NCBI RefSeq assembly: GCF_014695575.1
Contig: NZ_JACJOO010000006.1
Coordinates: 1-64,000 of the forward strand
DNA: 64,000 bases
Direction of reading: 5' to 3'
Source of the DNA: Leptolyngbya sp. FACHB-8
Lineage (GTDB): Bacteria > Cyanobacteriota > Cyanobacteriia > Elainellales > Elainellaceae
Positions 18,193 through 27,647 of this stretch are shown here, one piece after another. The stretch's first letter is position 1, and each line of letters opens with the position of its first letter. The notes under the pieces were generated by a model, which saw only the letters and a program-made list of their open reading frames with translations, was not told the origin of the DNA and did no database searches. A program made the translations under genes and the position numbers.

Positions 18193-18463
18193 ACGGTGGT
18201 GTGAGGCACGGAGCGCCTCACACCACCGTACTTAATCAACCCGCACAGGGCTATAGTAGGTTGTTTTGCTCTGAGCGCAATTGCACGACTGAGAAGCGGG
18301 TCGACCTTACCGTTGTGTGTGATGTATAACGGACATCACACACAACAAGAATGCCTAAGGAGATTTCTGAGAAACAATATCCCCATTATTTGGAAAAAAG
18401 GCGCGGCGAAGCCGCGCCTTTTTTCCAAATAATGGGGAAGTTCTTATCTGGAAATCTCCTAAG
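18193..18463. repeat. Three successive hairpins downstream of the AhpD-LOV kinase
   Basis: Hairpin 1 (18193-18229): arms acggtggtgtgaggc/gcctcacaccaccgt. Hairpin 2 (18312-18346): gttgtgtgtgatgt/acatcacacacaac. Hairpin 3 (18360-18457): a long stem (ccccattatttggaaaaaag..., aag loop) enclosed by agatttc/gaaatct, with CCTAAG at both outer edges (18354-18359 and 18458-18463). They follow the minus-strand kinase stop at 18494 and probably terminate it; the CCTAAG direct repeat suggests hairpin 3 was inserted. Confidence 0.6.
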
Positions 18464-18493
18464 TCCCATTACTGCTGATGGGTTTGCTTCTTC

Positions 18494-21154
18494 CTATCCC
18501 GCGTTCAGAACATCACTCAGACATTTCGCCAACTCCTTCGCCGTGTAGGGTTTGGGCAGAAAGGCATGGAGATCCGTGCCCACAATAGAGGGCAGGTGGG
18601 TACTGGAGAGCAGCCCGCTCACCGCGACAATTTTTACCTGCGGATTGATCTTGCGGAGGGTTCGAATCGTTGTTGGCCCATCCATGACAGGCATCATCAG
18701 GTCAATGAGAACCAGCTCGATCTCCTCTTTGTGTTGGGCGTAGAGGGCGATCGCCTCAATCCCATCATTGGCTGTTAAAACCCGATAGTTATAGGCTTCT
18801 AGAGAAGCCTGACTAACCTCACGGATGGCTGCCTCATCATCGACCACCAAAATCATTTGGCCCTGACCCGGACTGAAGGTTTCTTCAGGTACGGGAGTTA
18901 ATTCGTCCACATGAACAGCCGGTAGATATACCCGGAACTGCGTTCCTTTGCCCACCGTACTGCTGACATCGATGAAGCCCCCGTGCCCCTTGATAATGGC
19001 CAACACTGTCGAGAGTCCTAATCCCGTTCCCCGTCCCAGTTCCTTCGTGGTGAAGAAGGGATCAAAAATCCGCTCCAGAATGTCTGGAGCAATCCCCATG
19101 CCTGTGTCGGTTACGGTCAAGACAATATAAGGGCCTACGTGGGCATCCAGATTCATCCGTGTGTACTGCTCATCGATATGCAGGTTGGCGGCTTTCAATC
19201 TCAGACGTCCACCATCTGGCATCGCATCTCGTGCGTTCACACAGAGATTCATTAGCACCTGATGGAGCTGCGTTGCCTCACCGGAGACCAGCCATAAATC
19301 TGGGGCAATATCCATCTCCATATCAATGGATTTTGGAAAGGTCTCATGGGCAATTTCCCGAATTTCGGTAATCAAGTGCCGCACTTGCAATGCTGTATGC
19401 TTACCCTCCACCCCGCGAGCAAAGGACAGCACTTGTTTAATCAGCGCTCCCCCGCGACGGGCACTCGCCTGGATCGTTTCCAAAAGTTGCTGCTGTTTTT
19501 TCTCATCGGCAATCGCGTGCATTAGCAAAAGCTGTGCTGACGACAAAATCGGCGTGAGAATATTGTTGAGATCGTGGGCAATACCACCTGCCAGCGTGCC
19601 AATACTTTCCATCCGCTGAGCCCGGAAGAACTGTGCTTCCAAGGCTTTTTTCTCAGTGATGTCATTGTTGATTTCAAGAATTGCAATTGGCTTACCATCG
19701 TTATCCCGCTGAAGCGCCCAACGGCTGGCAATGCTGCGCTGTTGTCCATCCTGCCGGGTATGGAGCAGTTCCCCTTCCCAGTAATTATTTGCCAGAAGTT
19801 CAGCCTGGATTGTTCCCAAGGGTTTAGGAAATTGAGTCTCTAATAGCACCTGGGAATTTTGATCGTAGGCTTGCTCTCGAGGCCAACCGTAGATTTTTTC
19901 TGCCCCCTGGTTCCAAAATGTAATGCGATCGTCAATGTCTCGAACGATGATCGCATCGTGGGCTAACTCTAGTAATTGCGCCTGTTTCTTTAAGGACTCT
20001 TCAGAACGTATGCGTTCACTCACATCGGTTTGCAACCCAATGAAGTAGATGAGTTCCCCTCGTTCCGAAAACACTGGAGAAATCTTCAACTCGTTCCAAA
20101 AAGGTTGCCCATCTTTGCGGTAATTCAATAGGGTAACTGTGGCTTCTCGCTGTTCTTGAATCGCCTGCCGGAGCAGCCCTACACTAACAGAGTCTGTATC
20201 AGGCCCTTGCAGGAAACGGCAATTACGCCCAATGACCTCTTTCAGTTCGTACCCCGTCATCCGCAGAAAAGCCGGATTCGCATACACGACGGGATTATCG
20301 AGCTGGTGGGGATCGGTGACGAGAATGCCCTCGGAAGCGGCTGCGATCGCCTGCCCCAAATAACGATTCTCCTCACCTACCCGACGCAGGGCAAGCTCAT
20401 GCCGCTGACGCTCGGCTAGTTCGGCCTGCTGCTCGGCCCACGTTTGGCGATCGCGTCGCACCCGCTCCCAATAGTTGATGAAGAAATCCGCCAATTCGGG
20501 GGTATCTGCGGTTAAGCTAGCAAAATAATCCTGTACCCGGCGATCGTCCTGATATGCCACCTCCGGGTTGCTTTCCATCCAGACATGGCAAGTTTTAACA
20601 TAGGCAATAAAACTTACCAGGTAATGATAATAAGTGACACCCAGGAGCTGTCGTAGCATAGCTCGATGTGGCTCACTGGACTCAGGCTGTAATGCAATAA
20701 AAATTGCGCAGTATAGAACACTGGTCTCCACCTCCAGATCGGAGGGCCAAGCCTGTAGCGATTCACCATGAGCAGCGAGCACCGCCAAATGATGTTCCAC
20801 CTCAGCTTCCCTGGGTGGGGGTGCTTCCAATAACTCTAGAACAGCTGCTGCTTGCATTCCCAATCCATACAGCGAGCAACTGTGGCAGATCATGCAATAG
20901 GGAACAGCACAAAAGCGCGACAGATAGGCTGATAGCTTTTCTTTGAATAAAGCAGGAAGCGGGTTGAACAAATAGGCCGTCTGAGTTTGCTGCCAGAGGT
21001 TTTCTAGCACAGATAAACTTTCAAACGCAGGACTAAAGAAAGTAGGAACAAACCCAAGAGTAGCTTGAATTTCGGCCTGGATATCTTGACTGCGTTCGGA
21101 GGAGGACAGTGAGGATATCGCCATAGCGACATCACGGGATTGAACCATAGTCAT
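18494..21154 (-). CDS. AhpD-like/LOV/PAS hybrid histidine kinase
   Basis: This 886-residue soluble protein starts with a helical AhpD/carboxymuconolactone-decarboxylase-like domain (~25-200) bearing C82, C87, C90 and H91 in CAVPYCMICHS. A LOV domain follows (~262-380) with the flavin-adduct Cys312 in GRNCRFLQ, NYRKDG..FWN and FIGLQTDVS. Then come a PAS domain (~390-500), a kinase core with His527 in GGIAHDLNN and DTGMGI/GTGLGL boxes, and a receiver with Asp818 and Lys868. LOV domains sense blue light through FMN. The AhpD-like part may sense thiol or peroxide state; that is inference. The receiver may pass phosphate to an unlinked Hpt or regulator. Confidence 0.88.
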   Translation of the reverse strand: MTMVQSRDVAMAISSLSSSERSQDIQAEIQATLGFVPTFFSPAFESLSVLENLWQQTQTAYLFNPLPALFKEKLSAYLSRFCAVPYCMICHSCSLYGLGMQAAAVLELLEAPPPREAEVEHHLAVLAAHGESLQAWPSDLEVETSVLYCAIFIALQPESSEPHRAMLRQLLGVTYYHYLVSFIAYVKTCHVWMESNPEVAYQDDRRVQDYFASLTADTPELADFFINYWERVRRDRQTWAEQQAELAERQRHELALRRVGEENRYLGQAIAAASEGILVTDPHQLDNPVVYANPAFLRMTGYELKEVIGRNCRFLQGPDTDSVSVGLLRQAIQEQREATVTLLNYRKDGQPFWNELKISPVFSERGELIYFIGLQTDVSERIRSEESLKKQAQLLELAHDAIIVRDIDDRITFWNQGAEKIYGWPREQAYDQNSQVLLETQFPKPLGTIQAELLANNYWEGELLHTRQDGQQRSIASRWALQRDNDGKPIAILEINNDITEKKALEAQFFRAQRMESIGTLAGGIAHDLNNILTPILSSAQLLLMHAIADEKKQQQLLETIQASARRGGALIKQVLSFARGVEGKHTALQVRHLITEIREIAHETFPKSIDMEMDIAPDLWLVSGEATQLHQVLMNLCVNARDAMPDGGRLRLKAANLHIDEQYTRMNLDAHVGPYIVLTVTDTGMGIAPDILERIFDPFFTTKELGRGTGLGLSTVLAIIKGHGGFIDVSSTVGKGTQFRVYLPAVHVDELTPVPEETFSPGQGQMILVVDDEAAIREVSQASLEAYNYRVLTANDGIEAIALYAQHKEEIELVLIDLMMPVMDGPTTIRTLRKINPQVKIVAVSGLLSSTHLPSIVGTDLHAFLPKPYTAKELAKCLSDVLNAG

Positions 21155-21784
21155 TTAAAGTTTCTTCTAGCAAAGAAGTTACAACGAAACAATCAAAGTC
21201 AACAGCTGGCGGCATTAAAAGCAGTTTTGTTACTGAATGGATGAGGTAGCTCGACCAGCTTCTCTCAATGCTTAGTAAACCTGAAACGTTGTCCCAACAA
21301 GGATATTAAAAAAGCATTGTTGAGTCAGATGCAGTTGAACATGGTTGTTTTGCAGTAGGGCAAAATCTGCTTTTGGAAAGAGACTAAATTCCTGATTTAT
21401 CTCTATGGTAGTAGACTTTCAGTTCATTAAAAAGTCTCTGTTCAAGCGTTAATACTGTTTTATATGAAGCTGTGGCGGGACGCTACGCGTCCCACACCAT
21501 TCTGCGCAGCTTCATATTGATTTGGTATAACTTATTTAAGCAATTGAACCTAGACATACCGACCTGCAAAGCAAGCTCGTCCTAACCATAAAACAGGCAT
21601 CAAGAAACTTTGAGGAAGATATCGCCATAGCCATCTACCTTAGGACAAAGGGGCTATGGAGGCTTCCGATATTGCGATCGCCTGGTATCACCCGTATCTA
21701 TGAACACCATCACCCCAAGTTTGTACCTACGGTTCACCTCTCGATGTTATAAGAGTGTGGTGCAAACCCCACCCGTTTTGAGGA
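21155..21784. other. Divergent intergenic region
   Basis: These 630 bases separate the minus-strand AhpD-LOV kinase from a plus-strand membrane protein and must hold both promoters. A hairpin lies at 21462-21516: tatgaagctg/cagcttcata enclosing GGGACGCTACGCGTCCC. No reading frame or recognised operator was found. Confidence 0.4.
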
Positions 21785-22405
21785 ATGATTGCCAACCCTG
21801 CTATTGCCCTGACTGATTATGTGATCGTCCTTGAAGCGGCCTTCTTTGCCCTCAGGCTAGTTTGGTTAGGGCGCGTTGGGCAGCTCTGGGCTGCTGCTTT
21901 TGTCAGCACGGGCTTGGCCGCAGCCTTCGGAGGCACAGTGCATGGTTTTGTGGATACCCTGTCGCTACGGATGCAAGTCTTGCTATGGCAGGGGGTTGTG
22001 GCTAGCCTGGGGATTGCAGGTTGCCTGATGATCATTGCTACGGCTTGGGAGACTTTAAAGGGGCCTATGCGGTATTGGCTCATGGCGATCGCCGTGTGCA
22101 AGGCTAGCATCAGTTTATCGTTTGCGATCGCCCACCTGAGTTTTGCCTGGAGTGTTGTTGACTATCTGGTCTCGATGATCATTGTGTTGATGCTACGACA
22201 GCGGGCAACGATGGTATCTTGGGCCTCCACGATGATATGGACAGTCCTTGGGGTAGGGTTATCAGCAGCGGCTATCCTGGCACTCCTATTCTCCAAATCA
22301 GAGACGAACTGGCTTCAGCCGGAGGTACAGTATCACGTTATTCAAATGGTCGCTTTATACAGCTTTTTTCGCGCAGCTTGTGTCAGTCAACACTCGCGCT
22401 ACTAA
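21785..22405 (+). CDS. Multi-spanning membrane protein of unknown function
   Basis: This 206-residue protein is almost wholly hydrophobic, with about six to seven transmembrane helices and conserved-looking polar residues in FGGTVHGF (about residue 55) and AIAHLSFAWSVVDY (about residue 120). It resembles small seven-helix membrane proteins annotated only as DUF families; I do not recognise a specific function. It is a single plus-strand gene that converges on devA with a 50-base gap. Confidence 0.6.
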   Translation: MIANPAIALTDYVIVLEAAFFALRLVWLGRVGQLWAAAFVSTGLAAAFGGTVHGFVDTLSLRMQVLLWQGVVASLGIAGCLMIIATAWETLKGPMRYWLMAIAVCKASISLSFAIAHLSFAWSVVDYLVSMIIVLMLRQRATMVSWASTMIWTVLGVGLSAAAILALLFSKSETNWLQPEVQYHVIQMVALYSFFRAACVSQHSRY

Positions 22406-22455
22406 GGATTGGGTGTTGAATAACCCATAATTATTTTTGTGAGAGGGTGCTCAAG

Positions 22456-23154
22456 TTATGCAATACCGCTTAAAACGGCATTATTCGCTAGCTTGCCATC
22501 TTCCATATGAACAATCCGATCAGCCACATCCAAGATTCGATTGTCATGAGTTACCAGCAAAATTGTACAGCCTTGTTCTTTGGCTAAAGTTTGCATCAAC
22601 GTCACGACGTCCCGACCTGATTTGCTATCCAGGGCTGCGGTAGGCTCATCGGCTAAAACGATTTTTGGGTGGCTCACTAGGGCGCGGGCGATCGCGACCC
22701 GCTGCTTCTGTCCTCCTGATAAATCATCTGGATAGTAGTCAAGCCGGTGCCCCAATCCCACCTGTTCTAGCATCGCAGTCGCTCTTGCCTGCATCTCTGC
22801 AACGGATAGGTAGTTGTGCAGCTCCAACCCCATCTTGACGTTCTGTACAGCCGTCAAACTGTTATGCAGGTTATGGGCTTGAAAAATATATCCGTTATTC
22901 CTCCGAGCCAATGTTAAATCAGTAGCACTCGCCCCACATAATTCCTGCCCCAATATCTCTAAACTTCCAGTCTGGGCTGAACGTAACCCTCCAACTAAAG
23001 TGAGTAATGTAGTTTTACCGGAACCGGACGGCCCTGTCATAATCACAATTTCTCCAGCGTTAATCTCTAAATTGATATCGAACAAGACTTGTTTACGTAA
23101 TTCGCCGTGGCCGAAGACATGATTGAGATGGCTGATAGAGATGACAGGAGACAT
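22456..23154 (-). CDS. devA: DevA-type ABC transporter ATPase
   Basis: This 232-residue ATPase has Walker A GPSGSGKTT, signature LSGGQKQRVAIARAL and Walker B IVLADEPTAALD. NGYIFQAHNLHNSLTAVQNVKMGLEL is the distinctive DevA segment at ~84-110. With devB and devC it forms a DevBCA exporter, which in heterocyst-forming cyanobacteria moves glycolipids across the envelope with TolC. The window gives no sign of heterocysts, and DevBCA homologues also occur in non-heterocystous species. AAGGAA precedes the ATG by six bases; the gene follows devC with a 77-base gap. Confidence 0.85.
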   Translation of the reverse strand: MSPVISISHLNHVFGHGELRKQVLFDINLEINAGEIVIMTGPSGSGKTTLLTLVGGLRSAQTGSLEILGQELCGASATDLTLARRNNGYIFQAHNLHNSLTAVQNVKMGLELHNYLSVAEMQARATAMLEQVGLGHRLDYYPDDLSGGQKQRVAIARALVSHPKIVLADEPTAALDSKSGRDVVTLMQTLAKEQGCTILLVTHDNRILDVADRIVHMEDGKLANNAVLSGIA

Positions 23155-23231
23155 ACGCAGTTCCTTTATTTAGGTTGAAGTTCTATTTTTCATGCACATA
23201 GCACACGAAGAATAAAACCTTGAGAAAATCG

Positions 23232-24407
23232 TTAAAACATATCTGCTGGATCAGCAGATTGTAATTTGCGAGTCGCGATCGCCCCCGAAATGGCACACAT
23301 CAGAATGGTCAGAACAAGAACAGCGATTGCCCGCGATGATTTCATGTAAATTGGTAGAGCTGTCGCCTGTGCCGCGACGCGATACAGGCCAATCGGCAAA
23401 ACAAAGCCAGGAATAAAGCCAAGCAAAGCCAGAATGATGGCTTCCTCAAAAACAATAGCCAACAGGTATTGATTGCGATAACCCATGGCTTTAAAGGTGG
23501 CGTACTCTTTTAAGTGGCTATTCACATCGGTGGATAGCACCTGATATACAATGACTACCCCAACAACAAAGGCCATGGAGGTACCCAATCCAAAAATAAA
23601 GCCAATTGGGCTTTCAGTTTTCCAGTAGCCTTCTTCAAACGCGATGTATTCTTCGTGGGTGAGAACTCTGACATCTTCAGGCAAATAAGCGTCAAGCTCA
23701 GCCGCAACAGCCTCGGAATCATAGCCCGGTTCAATTTTGATCAAACCAAGACTGACACTGGCCGCTTCCCTGCGGGGAAAGAAGTGGAGGAACGTTTGAT
23801 CACTGGCAATCAGAACGCCATCTGCTCCAAAAGATGCTCCGAGTGTGAATAACCCCGCAATGGTAACAGTACGCCGCTCGATTTCTGTCGTGGTGGGTTG
23901 GCCCTGTTCGACCTGGGCGATCGCCTGCGTATAGTCGCCCCGTGCATTGCGGTCAAACAAAACCTGATCCGGCAATTTGAGCTGATCGAGTTGTTGATTG
24001 ACCTCCGGCAAGTTCAACGCGGATTGATCCGGATTGAACGCGATGACTTGGATGGATGCCTCTTTGCGGGTGTCAGGATGCTTCCAGGTAATAACGTTGG
24101 AATAAAACGGTTCAGCCGATTGAACACCCTCAATATCATTGGCTTGATACAAGCGGCGACGAGAAAACGTGCTTAGGTTTTGTGTGTTCCGCGCCTGGGG
24201 GCTGACCAATACAATATCAGCATCGAGGGCACGGCTGAGCTTCGTGTTGCTATCGTATAGGGCACTTTGAAAACCCAACTGCATAAACATCAAGACATCA
24301 GCAAAGGCAATACCGGAAAGGGCAACCAGCAAACGGCTACGTTCTCGGCTCAATTGCAACCATCCCAGGGGAGTGCGCCGTTGTAATTGCTGAAGAAGGG
24401 ATATCAT
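23232..24407 (-). CDS. devC: DevC-type ABC transporter permease
   Basis: This 391-residue permease has an N-terminal transmembrane helix (~26-46), a periplasmic MacB-like domain (~47-260), and three C-terminal helices (~270-385) in the FtsX-like pattern. LGWLQLSRERSRLLVALSGIAFADVLMFMQLG (~14-45) and the ending SADPADMF are DevC hallmarks. Its ATG overlaps the devB stop (ATGA at 24404-24407), so the two are translationally coupled. It pairs with DevA and DevB. Confidence 0.87.
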   Translation of the reverse strand: MISLLQQLQRRTPLGWLQLSRERSRLLVALSGIAFADVLMFMQLGFQSALYDSNTKLSRALDADIVLVSPQARNTQNLSTFSRRRLYQANDIEGVQSAEPFYSNVITWKHPDTRKEASIQVIAFNPDQSALNLPEVNQQLDQLKLPDQVLFDRNARGDYTQAIAQVEQGQPTTTEIERRTVTIAGLFTLGASFGADGVLIASDQTFLHFFPRREAASVSLGLIKIEPGYDSEAVAAELDAYLPEDVRVLTHEEYIAFEEGYWKTESPIGFIFGLGTSMAFVVGVVIVYQVLSTDVNSHLKEYATFKAMGYRNQYLLAIVFEEAIILALLGFIPGFVLPIGLYRVAAQATALPIYMKSSRAIAVLVLTILMCAISGAIATRKLQSADPADMF

Positions 24408-25603
24408 TGCTCAATGACCGCTGTAATTTGTAAGTTGGTAAATTTTGCTGCTCGTTGGCTCGATGGAACATCCAGCGCAATATGGACTTCCACAATCCGG
24501 GCATCAATATTTGTGCTGGGATCTGTATTCACAGTGGTTTGCCGTTTGACTTCCGAGTCAATGCGCTCTACCGTTCCCGATAAATCACTAGAAATTGAGT
24601 CACTGGTGATGCGAACGCTTTGTCCTGGTTTTACACGACTGATGTCACTTTGATACACTTCAGCGATCGCATACATCCGCTGAGTCTTTCCAATGTCGGC
24701 AATACCGTGACTAGAAACCACCTCACCAGCATGGGTGTGAATTTCAAGCACCTCAAACTCTTCGGGCGACTGCGCTGGGTCTCCGGGTACTCGCACGTAA
24801 GCCTGATCCAGTTCAGCCTTTGCCTGGTGCATAGCGGCGATCGCCCGATTCACTTCTGCTTGCTTTGCCTGCACATCTACAGGACGTACCTCCGCAATTT
24901 GCTCCAGCCTTGCGCGAGCCTGGCTTAGCTGAGCAGGGCTTGTGGATTGAATGCGTATCAGCACAGCTCTGGCTTCTTCTACACTACGGCGGGCTGTGTC
25001 GAGCGCCAACCGTCGGCTATCCAAATCTACAGCAGAGGCAGCCCCCTCCTGGTAAAGCGCCTGATAGCGATTAAAGTCAATTTCAGCATTTTGCAGTTCT
25101 GCCATGAACCGAGCCACTGTTGCTTCTTGAGCCCGAATATCGCCCTGTCGTTGCGCTTCCAACCGATCTATTTCAGCCCGTTGGGCGTCAATTTCTCCCT
25201 GCTTTGCTCCCGCACGGGTAATAGCCAATTGTGCCTCGGCTACTCGCACATTCTCCTGGGCCTGCTCATAGGCTGCCTGCAAGCGATCGCGATTATCCAG
25301 AATGGCGATTACCTGCCCTGCCTGAACGCGATCGCCCTCCTTCACCAACACCTGCTCCACGCGATTTCCGCTATTAGACGGAGCCGATAACTGAATCACT
25401 TCACCCTGCGGCTCTAAACGTCCTAAGGCCGTCACAGTTATAGGACGCGGCGGAGAAGCTTCGGCCGCCTGAGCAACGGAGTGGGTGGGGATTTGCGATC
25501 GCCAAACCCCATATCCAACTCCTGTAGCGACCACCACAGCCACCGTTGCAACTCCAGCCCACTGTCGCCCCTTCCAGCTATTGACCCGTAAATCTTGCAG
25601 CAT
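24404..25603 (-). CDS. devB: DevB-type membrane fusion protein
   Basis: This 399-residue protein has one N-terminal transmembrane helix (~18-36), a lipoyl half-motif (LGRLEPQGEVIQLSAP), a long coiled-coil hairpin rich in Ala/Arg/Gln (~95-250), and a barrel segment (IHTHAGEVVSSHGIADIG). It links the DevAC inner-membrane complex to the outer membrane. The ATG at 25601-25603 is preferred because AGGAG lies seven bases upstream; a GTG two codons earlier is also in frame. It is first in the devBCA operon and is preceded by two TetR-type operators. Confidence 0.86.
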   Translation of the reverse strand: MLQDLRVNSWKGRQWAGVATVAVVVATGVGYGVWRSQIPTHSVAQAAEASPPRPITVTALGRLEPQGEVIQLSAPSNSGNRVEQVLVKEGDRVQAGQVIAILDNRDRLQAAYEQAQENVRVAEAQLAITRAGAKQGEIDAQRAEIDRLEAQRQGDIRAQEATVARFMAELQNAEIDFNRYQALYQEGAASAVDLDSRRLALDTARRSVEEARAVLIRIQSTSPAQLSQARARLEQIAEVRPVDVQAKQAEVNRAIAAMHQAKAELDQAYVRVPGDPAQSPEEFEVLEIHTHAGEVVSSHGIADIGKTQRMYAIAEVYQSDISRVKPGQSVRITSDSISSDLSGTVERIDSEVKRQTTVNTDPSTNIDARIVEVHIALDVPSSQRAAKFTNLQITAVIEQ

Positions 25604-25628
25604 CAGCACACTCCTGTATGCATTGATC

Positions 25629-25649
25629 GAAACGAAACTGTTTCGTTTC
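25629..25649. promoter_or_regulatory. Perfect palindromic operator upstream of devBCA
   Basis: The arms GAAACGAAAC and GTTTCGTTTC pair perfectly around a single T. The site is about 26 bases upstream of the devB start and about 220 bases from the divergent tetR gene. A second, imperfect copy lies 30 bases away. Its size and symmetry fit a TetR-family operator. Confidence 0.72.
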
Positions 25650-25658
25650 GCATATAAC

Positions 25659-25679
25659 TAAACTAAACAGTTTCGTCTT
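25659..25679. promoter_or_regulatory. Second, imperfect copy of the devBCA operator
   Basis: The core ACTAAACAGTTTCGT is an imperfect palindrome matching the perfect operator at 25629-25649, with 30 bases between centres (about three helical turns). Two repressor dimers could therefore bind on the same face of the DNA. Confidence 0.6.
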
Positions 25680-25870
25680 GCGGTGTCAAGGGTACAATGG
25701 GCGAAGGGTAAATCAGTGGATGCGTGAATGAGTGAATAAGCTACTAGTTCAATACATTGAGACCAATTCGTTGGATGCAAGAAGGCGTAGTTCTTGTAAA
25801 CCGCAACTTCTGAGGCTGCACAGCCCCATCTTTCCTGAATGCGCCACTACCCATTCCCCATTTACTTCCA

Positions 25871-26479
25871 ATGGCCACCTCCCGCGACTTATCCCCTGAA
25901 AAAACTGAAGCGATCCTGGATGGTGCTGTGCAAGAGTTTTTAGAGCATGGTTATGCAGGAGCCCGGATCGATCGCATTGTGGCGGCCGCCGGAGTATCTA
26001 AAGCAACGGTTTATCGGCATTTTCCAGATAAGGAAGCCCTATTCACCGCGCTCACTCGGCGCATGGCATCCCGAAAGGAACTGTTTCAAATGCAGAAAAT
26101 TCAATCCTTTGAGGAGGAACCGAGCAGCTTTTTAAGACGATATGCCAGCAGAATGCTCGACAATGTGGCGAGCGATCCACAAATTCTGACATTTCTCCGC
26201 ATTATTATTGGTGAGTCTGGCCGGTTTCCTGAATTAGCTCGATCGTTTGTTCAGAATATCGAAAAACCCAGTCTTGACTTCCTCACCTACTATCTCAGTT
26301 CTCATCCTAACCTTCAGATTGAGGACCCCGAAGTGGCAGCGCGATCATTTGTTTCCACCTTGATCCACTTCGTAATGGTACGTGACATTTTACATAGTGG
26401 AGACATTATGCCGATAGAGCGCGATCGCCTGCTTGACGGTTTACTAAAGTTAGTGACTGCTAGCAAGTCGAGCCAGTAA
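25871..26479 (+). CDS. TetR-family regulator, divergent from devBCA
   Basis: This 202-residue protein has a typical TetR DNA-binding domain (~13-60: ILDGAVQEFLEHGYAGARIDRIVAAAGVSKATVYRHFPDKEALF split over the helix-turn-helix) and a C-terminal ligand domain similar to the AefR type. It is divergent from devBCA, and the two operator copies lie between. The likely model is repression of devBCA relieved by an exported or toxic compound. The ATG at 25871 follows a weak ribosome site. Confidence 0.86.
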   Translation: MATSRDLSPEKTEAILDGAVQEFLEHGYAGARIDRIVAAAGVSKATVYRHFPDKEALFTALTRRMASRKELFQMQKIQSFEEEPSSFLRRYASRMLDNVASDPQILTFLRIIIGESGRFPELARSFVQNIEKPSLDFLTYYLSSHPNLQIEDPEVAARSFVSTLIHFVMVRDILHSGDIMPIERDRLLDGLLKLVTASKSSQ

Positions 26480-26540
26480 TCGCTCACCTTTCAGATAACG
26501 AGTCATAATATATCTCCACCCCTTTTTCGAGCTACGCATT

Positions 26541-27560
26541 ATGGTGCTATTCCAGATGAATCCGCTTAGCTATCCCAAGCAGGCGGCACCCCTGCTAAGG
26601 ATTCGCAACCTGAACGTTCATTTCCCCATTTATCGGGGAGTATTCTTTCGGCGTCAAATTGGCGCGATCAAAGCGCTAGATGGTGTCAGCTTCGATATTC
26701 AACGGGGTGAAACTCTGGGACTGGTGGGTGAATCTGGGAGTGGCAAAACGACAACGGCCCAGGCCATTCTTCAGATGATACGTCCAACCCAGGGTGACGT
26801 ATATTTCGAAGATATCAACTTAACTCAATTAAACGAGGAAGCCGTTCTGGGCATGCGCCAGCGGATGCAAATGGTCTTTCAGGACCCCTATGGCACCCTT
26901 AATCCACACAAGACGATCGGTGACCTCTTAAGTGAACCATTGGATAATTTTGGTGTGGTTGGCGGATTAACCCGCCTGGAACGTATTGTTCAATTACTAG
27001 AAATGGTAGGGCTTGATCCAGAGTGCATGTACCGCACCCCCTATGAGTTTTCAAGCGGGCAACGGCAACGTATCGTGATCGCCCGTGCTATGGCTGTTAA
27101 TCCGGAGTTCATTGTGTGCGATGAACCTCTGGCCACCCTGGACATTGCCACGCAAGCTCAAATTATCAACCTATTGCAAAAACTTCAGAGTGAACTGGGT
27201 TTAACCTATCTATTCATTGCCCATGATCTCAGCGTAGTACGCAATATTTCCGATCGCATTGCCGTTATGTACGCTGGCAAAGTTGTTGAACTGGCCGATC
27301 GCGCGACCCTCTACTCCAATCCCCTCCATCCCTACACCCAGGCCCTTCTCTCCACCATGCCAATTCAAGGACCCCTGATGGAAGTAGGACGACAACAAGC
27401 CAGGCTCCAAGGTCAACACCCAAATCCCGCTAATCCGCCCCAGGGATGCCGTTTTCATCCCCGTTGTCCTCTTGCTCAGGATAGGTGCCGTCAGGAACCA
27501 GAACCCAACTTCCAAGATGTCGGCCACGGGCACTATGTAGCCTGTCATATGGTTCCTTAA
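26541..27560 (+). CDS. Oligopeptide/dipeptide ABC transporter ATPase (OppF/DppF-like)
   Basis: This 339-residue ATPase has Walker A GESGSGKTT, signature FSSGQRQRIVIARAM, Walker B FIVCDEPLATLD, and the C-terminal oligopeptide-transporter motif with paired cysteines in GCRFHPRCPLAQDRC. The GVFFRRQIGAIKALDGVSF start is typical of OppF. No permease or binding protein is adjacent, so its partners are encoded elsewhere. It is followed by the formamidase gene 258 bases on, with a terminator between, so cotranscription is not expected. A second Met five codons in is an alternative start. Confidence 0.88.
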   Translation: MVLFQMNPLSYPKQAAPLLRIRNLNVHFPIYRGVFFRRQIGAIKALDGVSFDIQRGETLGLVGESGSGKTTTAQAILQMIRPTQGDVYFEDINLTQLNEEAVLGMRQRMQMVFQDPYGTLNPHKTIGDLLSEPLDNFGVVGGLTRLERIVQLLEMVGLDPECMYRTPYEFSSGQRQRIVIARAMAVNPEFIVCDEPLATLDIATQAQIINLLQKLQSELGLTYLFIAHDLSVVRNISDRIAVMYAGKVVELADRATLYSNPLHPYTQALLSTMPIQGPLMEVGRQQARLQGQHPNPANPPQGCRFHPRCPLAQDRCRQEPEPNFQDVGHGHYVACHMVP

Positions 27561-27595
27561 AGCTGTGTATTTGGAATCTGCCCGGAAACCGAAAA

Positions 27596-27647
27596 CCCAA
27601 TGTGAGGGGGGTGGGGTGCATCTGCACCTCACCCCCCTCACATTGGG
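27596..27647 (+). terminator. Terminator after the peptide transporter ATPase
   Basis: The arms cccaatgtgagggggg and ccccctcacattggg continue inward to tgca/tgca, giving a near-perfect stem of about 24 bp. It begins 35 bases after the stop codon. Confidence 0.65.
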
